From NCBI GenBank assembly GCA_951230915.1, contig OX579635.1, positions 35,898,001 to 35,962,000 on the forward strand: a stretch of 64,000 nucleotides of DNA, given 5' to 3'. The position numbers and the translations under genes were made by a program. The DNA is from Antitrichia curtipendula. Its lineage: Eukaryota > Streptophyta > Bryopsida > Hypnales > Leucodontaceae. Below are positions 35,599 through 50,500 of this stretch, piece after piece. Under the pieces are notes generated by a model. It saw only the letters and a list, made by a program, of their open reading frames with translations. It did not search any database and was not told the DNA's origin. The first letter of the stretch is position 1, and every line of letters starts with the position of its first letter.

Positions 35599-38500
35599 AT
35601 GAAGGCGAAGAAGAAGCGCGGAGTGGAGGCGGTAAGTTGGTTGAGGCGGCCGTAGTTGTTGAGGACGGTGGGGTTGAAAGGGGGATGGTGTGGTGTGGTT
35701 AGGGGGGGATGGGGATGGCGAGGGGCGGGATGAGAGCGGATGTGTCTGGATGTTCGATTGGGCCGGGCTGGGAAACAATTGGCCTCGCGGGCGGGGGTTT
35801 CCAGATGGCTAGGGTTTTGCGATGCTGTGCTGGTTGGTGGAGCTGCTGATCGGGAAAAGAAGCGGTGTTGATGTTGTTTGCGAGGCGCGATTGGAAAGAC
35901 GATTGGCCGATTGTGCGTTTGGTCTTTGGATGAATTGGCTTGTGGTTCTGCTGTGGTGTGAGCTCTTGGGGTTGTAAATTGTGGTGTGGCGTGGGGATGG
36001 CGCGCACGATGATGTCGCGGTGCTGCCAGACCGAGAGTGAAAATTTGGTAGGTTTTGGTTATTTTGTGGGGTGTGGTTTTGGTTTGGTTTCGTGCTGTGC
36101 TGATAGAGGTTTGATTTAGTCGATTTAGTGAGGGTGCAGGGAGGTTGCATGGGTCATTGTTTTTTTTGGTGAGAGGAGCGTGTAGGATGTTTGGGAGAGG
36201 AGAGTGTGTGTGTGTGTGTGTTTTGGATCTGTTCGTGGTCTTTCAGGTTAGCTCTGGAGCTTGATTGTCTGAAGACGGAGTGTTCGGATTGATTTGATCA
36301 GGATTTTCTGTGTGGTATCTTGGCGGTTCAATGTGGCCGGTAGACACCCCTTTGTTAGGTTTGGAAATTGTGAAACGATGTTTGAGACTGCGTGATGCGT
36401 CTCGTTGGAAAGAGAGAGTGATTACTCGCAGGTTGGAGTGTGCTTTGAAAGCTTGGCGTGATCCCGTGAGCTTACCCTGCAGGTTGTAGCCTTGGAGGGG
36501 GTGTTGGATTGATTTAGTGTGTCAATACATATCGTGGGAACTTAGTGCCAGTGTGTGAACCTGTATCTTGACAATTGGTACAGCCTTTCCAACAATTTGC
36601 CGAAGCGCTCTAATCGTTTTTGTCACCGTTGAGGATGACTCAAGGGTAACTCAACCGATTGGTATGCAACATTTAATCGGGGGAGATCGGGTCTTCTCAG
36701 GGTTGCGTTTCTGTTTGTATCGTTGGTCATGGGATGGGCCTGCATGATTTGCGAGTGGTATTCGTTTTGTACGCTTGTAGCTTTCTTGTGTTGAGATGAC
36801 TCTTGGTATAACTCGTCGTTGACGTAAGTCCGCATTTTAGGGTTTTGCTATTCAGTACGATTTCGGGTTAGGAACCTCACGTAATCATCATCCAGGTCTG
36901 TTTCGGCTTTATTTGGAATTAGGCCTACGAGGGTGACAAGTTTGTGAGTAGTAAGGGCTCTGCATGCCTGTTACAGATCCAGCGTGGTTTCCAAGGTGCG
37001 TACTGTGAACTTAGCGGCATGTGGTTGCTGACTTTGTGGTACTTTGTCATGTTGTGGCAGCCACCGAGAGTGAAGGCATTCATCACCAGCGTAGTAAGTA
37101 CGCCGCTAGATAACATCGACGTTCCTCTTAGCAGGTTCAGTTGGGAATATGAAAAGGTGTGGTTCATTCCCTCATTTATTCACGCCTAAGGATGCTTCCT
37201 TGTGTATATCCTTGCTCTGTTTCCGTTTACTTACGTTTGGTGCTCTTATTGTACAGGGAGAATTTTATCATTGGGTGGACTTGTTCAATCACTTCGAGGT
37301 TTTCTTTGAGCAACATGTAAAGTCAAGGAAAGACTTGCAATTGGAGGGTGAATTTTTGGAAGGAGATGGTCCATTTCCGAAGGAAGCTGTTTTGCAAGTT
37401 CTCAGGGTTACACGCATTATATTAGAAAATTGCGTGAATAAGTACCTATACAGCAGCAACGAGGTACTACTCAGTGTCTTGCTGCGATTCTGTTCTCTAT
37501 AATATCAAAAGGTTTTAGTCTTATGTATTTGTGTATGCGTGATGCCAGAGTTTTATTGGTCCTTGATGTTTAAAGACCGTTTTCTGCCATTTGATATCCC
37601 CTTTCTCGAGAAGTTGTCAGTTAGGCAGGTATATCTTGAAGTGTAGTTGACTGCTTGTTTGTGGTATTGCATGTTTAATTGTGACAAAAACATCCTAATA
37701 ATCGTGGGACTAATCGTATCAGGGGATTTGGGGCTGGTGGCAGCATGTATCATTGATGTTTGCTTCGACAGACCCGGACATAGTTATCGCAGCTTTGCAA
37801 ACTTTAGCAGCGTTCGTGAAAAAACCCGTGCAGTCAAATCGAGCTATGAGATGGCATGGAGACACAACTCTCAATGCTCGCCTGTTCTCTTTGTCACAGG
37901 GTTGGGGTGGCAAGGAAGAAGGACTAGGTTTATTGGCGTGTGCTCAAGATAATGGTTGTGATGCTAATGCGTGTAAACTAGGGGCTACCCTTCATTTTGA
38001 GTTTTATGCAGAAAGCGATTCTTCTTCCCTTCATGGGGAGACCAACACCTCTGGACTCAGGGTGATACACATTCCTGACGTTCATCTTCGACAGGAGGGG
38101 GATCTGCAGTTACTTAAACAGTTAGTTGACCAACATCAAGTACCTTCCAACTTAAGATTCTCTCTGCTTACTCGCATTCGTTTCGCTCGGGCGTTTGCTA
38201 ACCTTGATACGAGGAGGCAGCACATACGCATAAGGCTGCTTGCATTCACAGTTCTTCTTCAGTCAAATCCTGATCATGAAGACCTGACGGCCTTTTTCAT
38301 AAATGAGCCAGAATTTGTGGATGAATTAGTGACGGTGTTGCGATATGAAGATACTGTTCAAGAGGAGATCCGGCTATTGGCGATTCTTGCGCTAGCGGCC
38401 CAATCACAGGACAGGCCTAGACAATCAAATGTGTTGAATGTTATTAGTGCTGGTGGTCACCGTGGCATTCTACCGAGTCTTATGCAGAAAGCTATTGGGT

Positions 38501-41500
38501 CGATCACCGAAGGATCATCAGGGTGCTCCGTGGCATTTGTGGAAGGACTTCTTTCTTTAGTGACTGTTCTGGTCTCTTCGTCATCTGGATGCGCTGCCCT
38601 AAGAGAGGCTGGATTGATTCCCACACTTCTCCCGCTCCTGAAGGATATGGATCCGCAACATACACATTTGGTTAGTGCAGCTGTACATATATTGGAGGCT
38701 TTCATGGATTACAGCAACCCAGCTGGCACTCTGTTCCGTGATTTGGGTGGGCTAGGTGATACTGTTACGAGGTTGAAAGTAGAAGTCACTCGTGTTGCTG
38801 AGGGAGTCAAGTTTGAAAGAGAAGAATCGAAGCCGAGTTCTAAGGGCAAGGCTGCAATGGTTTATACACCTCCGCTATATCAATTGGGCTATGAGGACGT
38901 GGATTCTCAATCTTCTCAAGTGACCGGGCAGGCAGAGACTCTTATACCTTATCATCAAAGATTATTGCTGAAGGCTTTATTGCGTGCTATTGCCCTCGGC
39001 ACATACGCTCCTGGAAACTCTACGAGGCTCCATATTTCAGAAGAGAGCGACTTGCCATACTGCCTTTGTACCATTTTTAGGTGAGGGGCTTTTTTTTGCG
39101 GCAAGCTACGCGCTTTTAATGTCTGCGTCGTCTAATAGTTATCCTACGCTTCTTGTATGTTACCTATTTTTATTGTTACGTATTTTAAATCATGGGTTCT
39201 CATGGTTAATTGGTTTCAGGCATGCTAAGGAATTTGGGGGAGGTGTTTTCTCGCTGGCAGCATCAGTTATGAGTGATCTTATCCATAAAGATCCAACTTG
39301 TTTTGCTACATTAGATGCTGCTGGGCTACCATCAGCGTTCCTAGATGCTATTACGGCCGGTGTGCTGCCATCTTCTGAGGCAGTTGGCTGCATACCAAAC
39401 AGCTTGGATGCCCTGTGCTTGAATACCTCAGGCTTACAGGCAGTTCGAGATCGGAATGCTCTTGGTTGTTTCGTCAAGATTTTTACATCAAAAGTATACG
39501 TTCGAGCTCTTGCAAATGACACGCCTGGATCTCTCGCTTCAGGCCTCGATGAGTTGCTTCGACATGCACCTTCGCTGAGGGGTCCGGGTATAGACATGTG
39601 CATCGAAATTTTGAAGACCATTGCAGCTATTGGTGGTGCGCCAGTTGAACCAGCAGTGCCTGTAGATGCCCCTGATTCCAGTAGTGTGGATGCACCTGTG
39701 CCGATGGATACAGATGTTGAGGAGAGGTCCAGTGCAACACCAGACAATCTACCCAGAGCATCAGCGTCTCTTCAGCAGCCACAAGATCCTGGAGCTGACA
39801 GTAACTTGGAAACCTTCTTACCTGATTGTATAAACAATGCAGTACGACTACTGGAAACAGTACTTCAAAATGCAGATACCAGTCGTGTTTTTATAGAAAA
39901 GAAGGGAATCGAAGCTCTACTACAACTTTACACTCTTCCGCATCTACCTGTTTCCTTTGGAGGCTCTTCCACGGCACATAACATGTCTGTTACTTTTCGT
40001 GCATTCTCCCCTCAACATTCGGCTGCTCTGACTCGATCAGTTTGTGGTGCCCTCAAAGAGCATTTGCAGGTAATCTTTGCAGAGTTTACGGTCCTTTCTT
40101 TTCAAATCTGCCTTTTTTTACATGCTTTTTTATCTCGTTTCAGATCAAGTGAAATATGGACAGGTCGTTTTGAAATCTCTTGATTTATCTCAATATGGAT
40201 TCGAGAGTGATGCACTGTGTTAACTCACAACATTATGATGCAGGCAACTCTGGATCAGCTAAAGCCTTTATCAGGAGCAAAGCTTTCTGATTTGGACACT
40301 GGAGAAAGGAACAAGGTTGTTCGTTCTCTCTCAGCTGCAGAATGTTATTTGTCTCTGTCGTCAGTCTTAGTGCGGAGCTCGAACGCCATGATGACCGAGT
40401 TGAGCTCAGGAACTGCGGAAGCCCTCAGTAACGTTGGCACAGTTCATAGGGAGGTCCTATGGCAAATAGCGCAGATTGATGATGCAAAGGTTGAGTCAAA
40501 GAAGGAAGCAGAAGGCGGTAGCAGTACTCCTGCAAGTGTAGGTGTGGGAACAGCGACGAGAGAAGGGGAGGATGTAGCGGAGCCCTATCCAGTGGTTAGG
40601 TATGTAAATCCTGTACATATTCGGAATGGACCGTCTTCTCATTGGGGCGTGGAGCCCGAGTTCTTACCTGTGCTGCATGCAAGTGATGGGCCCCATCGAA
40701 GAAGCCGAAGAGATCACGCGGCTAATGCCGAAGCTCTGACTCAGATTGCTCGCTTGGGTCGATTGGCTCGCCAAGCAGATGCCACCCAGGTTGATACAGA
40801 GGGCGTGTCAGGCCTTTCGGAGTCCCCTCCTGCCACGGAGGTAGCCAAACGAAAATCTCCTGAGTCGATGAATTATGACATGATGACTAGGCTAACGGCA
40901 GCGGCTAGGGGACTATACGTGGCGTTGGGGAAAGCCATGTTGATGCCATCGCGTAGGAGGGATGATACTGTTCCGTTGACTCTCGCTGCTAAAACGGTTG
41001 CTGGGAGTCTAGCAAAACTTCTTCGTGACAATCTCAGCTTCAGTGGGCACGGGGAGGCTTCACAAGGAGAGCTCACTGTCTCTGTCAAATGCCGATACTT
41101 GGGGAAGGTAGTGGAAGATATATTAGCAGTAGTCTTTGATAGTAGACGAAGAACTTGCAACACTGTCTTATTGAATAACCTCTATGGTCATGGAGCAATC
41201 AAGGAGCTATTGAAAACATTCGCTGCAACTAGCCAACTGCTATGGACTTTGCCGCAAAGTTCTGGAGGTTCCCCAATGGAAACTGAGAATGGGAAATCAA
41301 AGGCTGAAAAATCTGAAGAGAAAGCAGTGGCCAATTCCTGGCTTTTAGATACTTTGCGTAACTATGCCCGCTTGATGGAGCACCTTGTTACTTCCTCGCT
41401 GTTGCTGACTCCCGCACCAATGGCACAGATATTGATACAACCTGTGGCTGGTGTATCAGAAACCTTGGCCAAGGATCCTGAGGCCTTTGTCCGGAGCCTG

Positions 41501-44500
41501 CAGGCTCAAGTTCTGGAAGTTGTTTTACCTGTGTGGAATCATCCCCAATTTGCACAGTGTAGTGCAACTTTCATCACATCAATAGCTTCTATCATCACGA
41601 ATGTCTACACAGGGGTTGGGGATGCAAAGACAAGTCGTGCAGGAGGAGCCGCTGGTGCAGGTGCTCGCATGGCAGGACCCCCTCCTGATGAATCTTCTAT
41701 CTCGATGATAGTCGAAATGGGTTTCTCACGCTCCAGAGCGGAAGAAGCACTTCGTCGTGTTGGTGACAACAATGCAGAAATGGCAGTGGAGTGGCTATTC
41801 AGCCATCCCGAGGAGGCTGCTCAGGTATGGGCTGATTTCAATCTATTGACCTCCGAACCTGGGTTGAATAACCTCGTATGGCTGCTTTTTCTTCTCCATT
41901 TTCATTCTGCGTAACTTTTTTCCGTTTATTACTTACTTCAGATTGTACGTGATCGTTGATTCCTTGTTTGGATACATATCTGCAGGAGGACGATGAGTTG
42001 GCTCGAGCATTAGCACTGTCATTGGGCAGTGACGGTCCATCCAAAGAAGAATCAGGACCAGAAAACCAGGATAAGGAATCTGCTGTCGATCACGAAGTCA
42101 GTCAAGTTCCTCCAGTTGAAGATATGCTCTTGACATGCATGAATCTTCTCCAGAACACCGAAGCTGTTGCTTTCCCTCTTACAGATCTGCTGGTGACTAT
42201 GTGCAACCGTAACAAGGGTCAGGACCGCACTCAAGTCATATCTTATTTGGTTCGACAGCTGAAAAGTTGCAAAGTAGACGGATCAATGACCGACACATGT
42301 CCGCTATCAACCATTTCACATACCCTTGCTTTAGTTTTGAGTGAAGACAGCACGGCTCGGGAGATTGCAGCAGAGAATGGAGCAGTGAGCATTGCATTAG
42401 ACGTTCTTGAACAATTCAGACCAGTGAAAACTTCTCTTAAGAACGAGATCCCTAAGTGGCTTACCGCTCTTTTGCTAGTTTTGGACCACATGTTGGTCTG
42501 CAAACTGAAGATTACTTCTGATCAACCCAGTGGGTCAGCGACTGCTGCTACCGCCAGCAACAGCATGGGCGTTAGTTCTGGTACACCTGCAGTAGTGGAA
42601 CAACTCTCTGAAGCTTTCAATTTGCAGAAGGAAACTACTGCGAGCCCGTTCGTTTCAGTACTTGGGAAACCATCTGGGTATATGTCAGAGGACGAGCAGA
42701 GAAGGGCTATGTCCGTGGCTGCCGGTTTTCTTCAGATGCAATTGCCATCTGCAACAGTTCAGGCTGTGCTGCAGCTATGTGCCCGGCTGACAAAGTCGTA
42801 CCCTATTGCCTCTGCTTTCTTCGATTCAGGTGAGTAATTCATAGATAGTTCAATTGAGCATCTAGAAGCTTACACTTCCATGTTAGAACTTGTCTAGGTT
42901 TGACGTTGCCATCAGTTTCTTGTGCGGTTTTGGCATTATCAGGGATATTTTCTTGACAATCTTTGCGCACAAGGATATGATCGCAAAATGATTGTGTATT
43001 TCAGGTGGTTTGGCTGCCCTTTTGAGACTTCCACGGAGCTGCTTATTTCCTGGATTCGATACGGTAGCTGCCGCTATCATCCGTCACCTCCTTGAGGATC
43101 CACAAACATTACAACAAGCAATGGAAACAGAAATTCGACATACCCTTATTACTACTCTGTCACGGCACAATGGTCGGGTTTCTCCACGGATGTTCTTAAC
43201 TGCAATGGCCCCAGTCGTGTCTCGTGATCCTGCCATATTCATGCAAGCTGCTTCTGTTGTTTGCCAACTAGAGACAGTTGGCGGTCGCCCCACGATTGTC
43301 CTGGCCAAGGAGAAGGAGAAGGACAAAGACAAAGACAAAGACAAAGACAAAGACAAAGATAAGGAGAAAGAGAAGGACAAGGAGAAGGGACAGGAAAAAC
43401 TTCCTGATAAGTCAAGAAGTGTTGATCTAGATATGAGCACAAAAGTTCACGAATCTGGGAAGATTGCGAGGGGCCATCATCACAAGAAGGTCGTGCCCCA
43501 CAGCTTCTCATTGGTCATTGACCAGTTGTTAGACGTTATTCTTCACTATCCTTCTGCTACTGCCGACCCTGTACATGATAAGGAGGAAGATTTGTCAGTG
43601 AAGGATAATAGCACTGCCATGGATGTAGATGACACAGAAGTGAAGGATAAAGGAAAGGGTAAGGTTGAGGACCTTGGAAGATCAAAATCAGAAGGCGATT
43701 CAGATATGTCAGAAAGTTCTGCAGCTTTAGCCAAAGTGACATTCATCCTTAGACTTATCACTGATATCATTTTAATGTACTCCTCGGCTGTGAGTGTGAT
43801 TCTTCGAAGGGACTTAGAGAGCAGTCAAGGAAGAGGTCCATCACAGGGTGGTGTAGAGGTTGTTGGTCACGGAGGTCTTCTCTACCACATTCTTCACAGG
43901 CTGCTTCCTTATCCTGGTGAGAAGGTCAACGATAAGGTGAATGAGGAAGAATGGAGAGAAAAGTTATCAGACAAGGCTGCCTATTTTGTGATGGCAGTTT
44001 GTGTGAGATCAGGAGAAGGCAGGAGAAGGGTTGTGGTAGAGATTGCACGTGCTCTTACAACTGCCTCGCCGACGACATCAGGACTTGATTCTGAGGGTTC
44101 AAAAGGTTTACAGTCCCCGAGCAGGAAAGTGCGGGCATTTGTGGATCTTGTGAATTCTGTCCTTTCTTCTCATTCCCCTACTGGAGGTGCCCAGGCTCCT
44201 GGATTTTCACAGGACATGGCAAAGTCCATGATGGATGCGGGCATGGTCCAAGCACTTACTCGTACTCTTCAGGTATTTCTCTTTATCCAACTCCCATGGC
44301 ACCCACATTGTCTACAATTTGTATAATCATACCTCTTGGTGACTTTTGTGTCTTATATTACAATTTTTATACTTAAGTTTGTGTTTTTCTATATTGTAGA
44401 CAGCACTGAACAAACGCTCATGCTGCCTAATTATCAGACCCAGGTCTCGCAGGAGACTTTCTATCGAAAATTTGCCTCATAAGTTAACTCTGTAACATTC

Positions 44501-47500
44501 ATCGCTTTTGGATGCAGGTAATCGACTTGGATCATCCCGATGCGCCCAAGCTTGTGAACTCTATATTGAAAGCTCTTGAAGCTCTTACAAGAGCAGCCAG
44601 CATGACAGAACGTGCTTATGGATCTGATGGGGCTGCTCCCAAAAAAGCTACTGAAGAGAGTACTGAGCAGCCGACACTTGAAACTGTTCTTGCTGAGACT
44701 GAAACCAGAGCAGATGATGGTGCTCAGCCCCAGGCTAGGGACGAAACAATGCGAGACTCCGTGCCTCAGGATACGTCAGTTCCAGAAGTAGGACCTTCGC
44801 TTCCTGAAAGTACAGAAATTGTGCGCGAGGAGCAGATGGAGCATGACGACGGATTTGAGAGGGATCCTGCTGAAGAGGTACATGTTATGCTGGTTGTTGT
44901 GCACAGTCAATGGGTTTATCATGTGCAGAGTTCTGACTTAAGTGTGTTTATTCCGGGCGAAATTGTGATTTTTAATAATGCATGTGCGCTGTCCTGTCTG
45001 TAAAAAGTCCCTAGTCACTTTATATCTCATGTTCATTGTCTGAGTATTATTGCAAGTGACTAGTTATTTCAATATCAGCATGCTTTGTGCTGCTCGCTGT
45101 TTACCAGAGAATTGTATTTGTGTAGGCTTGCCTTGAAGCAGAAGCCGAGGAAGAGTTCATGCGCGAGGCAGCCGAGGATGCTGCCGAACTTGAAGATGCT
45201 GCTGTCATGCATTACAGGATGGAGCATGGACCAGATGACGAGATTGTGGATGAAGAGGATGAGGATGAGGAAGACATGGACGGTGACGAGGGGGAAGATG
45301 ATGGGGAAGAAGAGGAAGAAGACGAAGACGAAGACGACATGAATGGTGATGAAGGTATTAATAATTTATGTTTATTTCATTGTGTTTCCCGTAGTTGTAG
45401 CGTCAACTGTTAGCTCAGTTGCTACGGCAACGTATATTGTTGTGTATGTCTTAGACACTCGGGTATATTCTAGCTTGTACTGCCGAGGAAAAATATTTCT
45501 GATTGTTCTTAGAAGGGTGGCTTGCCGTTATGCTATATGAATTTCTTGAACTGGTCTACAATATTGGAATGAAATTTCATTAGACTGGGTAACAGGCATG
45601 ATGTGTGCCCTATTATGCGCGGTGGTTGATAAAGATGAAGTATTCGATAATTTGTGTGTTGTATTTGCTTAATCTACCTATTATCCTACCTTTTGAAGTT
45701 TGGTATGACAGACTTCTGCAGGCAGCTTGTTAATACCACTTGTAAATTTGGGTTCGTCCTGAATTTACAAAGATATGTTCATGGATGCAGGGGTACCGCA
45801 CCTTTCACCACCTGACACTGATGTCGAGGATCACGAAGACAATGGTTTGGGTGATGAATATGAAGACATGGTTCAGGAGGAGGATGAAGATGAGGATGAT
45901 GACTGGCGAGAAGATCGGGTGATTGAAGTCCGGTGGCGTGATGGCCTAACAGGTCTTAGCCATGTTCAGGTAACTATCAGCAGGATTTCTTCGAGTCAAT
46001 GTAATTTGAATGTTGTGTCCAATATGCTGTATCTGACATTATGCGACAAAACCGGTAATTTTCTTCTAGTTCATATCTTAACCATAGTTCAGGATGTAAA
46101 AGCTTTTAGTTTTCTCTTAGATTGTTTAGAAGACTGCTTCTGACTTTTTGGCGTTGATTTTTTACGTGGTGTCGTTAGATACTAAGGAATGTAGTTAATT
46201 AAGCTTGAATGATTTAGTGGTAGTATTGCACCGATTTCTTCTATTAGTAAATGCCCAAAATTAGCGTCACTACGAAAATAGTTTTTGGGCGGAGATTTGC
46301 ACAATGCAGTACTATGTCGGCATAGTCTGTATATAGTGTGAATTTGGTAAATAAGTGCGCAAGCACTAATAGGAAAATTCAGTCTAGTTAGAGAGTCGGC
46401 AATGCTGCAGAATTGTGAACCTTGACCTTCTAGATATAGTTGACGCTAAGCATTGTATTTTCTATGCAGGTCTTGGGTCATACGGGTGCCAGTAATTTAG
46501 TTGATTTCCCAGGAGACCCTTTTCAGGGAATGAACATGGATGATGTTTTTGGATCTTTTAGAAGACCTGGAGGCAGCGACCGTCGGCGGACAGCAACCTA
46601 CAGACCGTTCCCTGACCGACCAGGTGGTGAGCGTGGTGGTGCATTCCATCACCCACTACTTACCAGACCGTCTGCGACCCCAGGGGGTGGCGTCACTACA
46701 GCAATTGCAAGCAACTCGCTGTGGAATAGCACCAGCAGTATCGTTCGGGATGCAGAGGCTATGCTTGGGGGAATTGGTGGGGGAGCCTTAGATGTTACCC
46801 ATTTTTACATGTATGACGCGCCTATGATCTCTGAGCACACTGCAGAAGGTCTTTTTGGAGAGAGGGGGCTCGGAGGTGCACCACCCCTTTTAGACTTCAC
46901 AATGGACCCAGTGTACCTGATGGGTAGACGAGGCGGTAGGACTGAGAGCCGTTTGAGTAGTTGGACAGACGATGGTCAACCACAAGCAGGCGCACAAGCT
47001 GCAGCCGTAGCACAAGCTATTGAAGAGCAATTTATTGAACAGCTTCGTCTGCTTGTTCCCAGTGCTGAACCAGTGGCGGTCCAGTCTCCCGCAGTGGCTG
47101 CGGAATCTGCTGAAGCAAGAGTTCCTGTTGCTGCGCGTAATATCGTTGAAGGAGATGACCCACAATTCCCTACCCCAATAGCTCAAAATACTATGGGTGA
47201 GCAGCCTGGTGAAGTAGCAGCCGACCCACCCAGTGAGGGTGGTGTTGGGAGCACAGGGCGTGATGTGACCGGCAGGCTGGACAGTGGAAGCGCGACAGTG
47301 AACCAAAGCTCTGCTGACGTTGATGTTCAAATGCAAGATGAAAGGAGTGAGCCTGTGGCTCGAGACACTGAGGCAAACAGTCAAGATAGTGGAGGAAGTG
47401 GGGCTACTGTTGGAGAGAGCCTCCGAAGTTTGGAGGTTGAGATTGGTAGCGCAGATGGTCATGATGAAGGAGATCGTCATCCTGGGCCAGAAAGGTTGGT

Positions 47501-50500
47501 TGCAGGTGAGTTGCAGCCTTTGAGTGGAGCTGAGAGGGTAACTAGTAGTTCTAGAAGATCAGAACCGGGAGCTGACATCGACGAAGATATGGAAGGAACA
47601 GGCACAGCTGGAAGCCATCAAGAAGGCGGAGGAAGTGCTGACGAAAGGCCATCTAATCGTAGTGGGGAGCAAGAGGTAGCACCCACTGCAGCAAGTGGTG
47701 CAGTTCAGGGTTCAAGAGATCCTGTTGAGAGACCTGACGCGAATATGAGTTCCATTGATCCTACCTTCCTCGAGGCTTTACCTGCTGACCTTCGTGCAGA
47801 GGTCCTTGCCTCTCAGCAAACACGAGCTGTGAGACCACCAAACCCTGCACCTCCTGCACCACCAGAGGAAATTGACCCTGAGTTCCTTGCTGCGCTGCCT
47901 CCTGACATCCAAGCGGAGGTTTTAGCACAACAGCGTGCTCAGCGTCAGACAATAGCTCAGACAATAGAGGGACAACCTGTGGAAATGGACAGTGCATCAA
48001 TCATTGCCACCTTCCCGGCTGAACTTCGTGAAGAGGTCAGATTCGCGTCTATTGACTGTCACGGAGCTCTGGATTTTTGTTTCTATCCGACTTTGGCACT
48101 GTCTGTGCTATGAAATTTTTAATTTCGTTCTCATAGATTCTGGGTTCGCTTGCTTGCACTTCAGATATAATCTTGCTTTTCTGGAGTAAATGTTTACAGT
48201 TTATTGGTTTATCTTTCTACAGTCATATACATGTGGTGAAAGTTCTGTGACGAGGAATTGACTTTGCATGTGTAACAGGTATTATTGACCTCGTCAGAGG
48301 CTGTACTAGCTGCCTTGCCTCCAGCTCTTTTAGCTGAAGCTCAACTTCTTCGCGAGAGGGCCATGAATCAGTATCAGGCGAGAGGTCTTTTTGGGGGTGC
48401 CACACATCGCATTACACACAGACGCAATACATTAGGAGTTGGAGCGGGAGCGGGAGCAGGGACCGGAACTATGGATAGAGGTCTGGGATCAGGGGCTGGA
48501 CTTGTAGTAGGTCGGAGACCAGTTGCTCTCAGTAGCAACTCAAAAATGAAGGAAGCTGAAGGCAAGCCTCTTGTGGACACAGCTGCACTGAAAGCGTTGC
48601 TGCGTCTCCTAAGATTGGCACAGGTATTTGTTCGCGGTCTGTTCTGTGTGATGTTGTTGAGTTCCTCGAACGTATGTACGTACCAGCACGAGGAATTTAT
48701 GTACATGGAAGTTCAGTACGAGCTTCTTTCATGATCCCTTATTCGTTGATTTTGACTCGTTGTGTGTTTGTGTTGCAGCCTTTAGGAAAGGGCCTTCTTC
48801 AGCGACTGCTTCTAAATTTGTGTGCACATAGTGTGACACGCCTGACGCTGCTGCAGCTTTTGCTGGACATGTTACGCCCAGAAGCAGAGGGGATTTTAAC
48901 AGGGGGCATATCTGCCGACGGTGCCCAATCTCAGCGCTTATACGGTTGTCAGTGGAATGTCGTCTATGCACGATCTCAGATGTCAGATGGTACTGTCCGC
49001 TTCTTCCACGTTGCGAGGATCAACTATATTGTTCATGATGATTTTCATATTAGAGGCATTGATGCCATGTTTATTCCAGCGAATCTCATCTGTTGTTTTG
49101 TCGCTTATTTTCTTGGTGAAGATGTTACATCGTTATTTTTATTAAGTTTGTCCATTGATTTGACTTTAAAGTTTTGACTGAATACTCATTAAGTTTGTGT
49201 TTGACGAGATCGTTCCAGGAATTCCACCTTTGGTGTCACGGCGGGTGCTGGAGATCTTGACTTACCTTGCTCGCAACCATTCCTCTGTTGCTAATCTGCT
49301 CTTGTATTTGGAGCCATTAGCACAGTCTGCCTCAGCTTCCGTAGAGGTTTCTCCTCAGAAAGTCAAAGAAAAAGGGAAAGCCAAGATTGTTGAAATTCCT
49401 GTAGAGGAGAAGCGTAATGTGAAGGGAGAAAGCCCTCTCATATTACTTTTGAAGCTGCTGAATCAGCCACTCTACTCTCGAAGCAGCGCTCACTTGGAAC
49501 AGGTATGGTTGGGAATTACATTTGTCTGAATTGCCACATTTTAATGTCTTTTAGGAACCTGTTTTTTTCCTAAAAACTGGCTTTCCTGTAAATTTCTACC
49601 GCAGGTTATGGGGTTGCTTGAAGTTGTTACAAGCAATGCTGGAGCAAAAGCAGATTTGAAGGCCAAGGTGAAAGCTAATGAAGCTCGTTCTCAACCTGCA
49701 AGCATTGATGCAGCTACTGTGGAAACCGCTCCAACTGCTGCCACTCCACCTGCACCGTCGGGTGCAGAGGCGGAGACAGTTACGAGTATGGTTGATTCTC
49801 CGCAGCCTTACGTACATACCGAAGCTTCAAGACCTGATGCCTCGGGTGATGCTACTGATCCTTCTGAGGAGGAACTGGGGCATTCTAGCTCTGGTTCAGG
49901 TCATAAATTTAATGCATCTGCTATCCTTGCCAACCTGCCTGAACCAGAGCTTCGGAATTTGTGCAAGCTTCTTGCTCAGGAAGGGTGAGTACTATTCTCA
50001 AACTCTTTTCCTCATTTTCTACTTTACACTTAGCTGGATCAGATTTCTTGGGTTTTGCTTTTCCACTTCGTAAGACAAGTTGCGAAATGAGCTGCCTTAA
50101 CGACCCGATGTTTCGTCTTGTGCAGACTATCAGATACAGCCTACCAGCGTGTTGCAGAGGTTTTAAAGAAACTCGCAACTGCAGCTCCAACCCATCGGCG
50201 ACTATTTGTTGCTGAACTTGCCGTGGCTGCTAGGCATCTCAGTGGTCCTGCTGTGGATGAACTTGATCGATTAGGTGATGCAGATACTGTTGCTGTGAGC
50301 ACAACTTCTATGGCTGGGGCCGCTCTTTTAAGGGTTCTTCAAGCTCTTAGTGCCCTTACCTCGGGTATTGGAAGCGCATCTGAACAGGATGCAGGAGGGG
50401 AAGAGAAAGAGCGGGAAGATGTGTTGTTGGTGAGGGATTTGAACGGAGGGTTGGAAATGCTTTGGCAGGGATTAAGTGTTTGTGTTGGGAAGATAGAAGG

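Noticed and set aside
35458..36150. Overlapping Pro/Ser-rich open frames on the minus strand
   Set aside because: They lie over the 5' leader and first intron of the ligase gene, where G-rich DNA lacks stops on the other strand. There is no domain and no splice support.
39190..39747. 185-codon open frame antisense to exon 5
   Set aside because: A shadow of the DUF913 coding sequence on the other strand.
43239..43511. Minus-strand frames rich in Leu-Cys and Leu-Ser
   Set aside because: They are the antisense of the GACAAA microsatellite in exon 8.
46890..47480. 196-codon open frame antisense to exon 12 of the ligase
   Set aside because: It mirrors a long, stop-poor, GC-rich coding exon; the sense frame matches the ligase family and the antisense translation has no recognisable motif.
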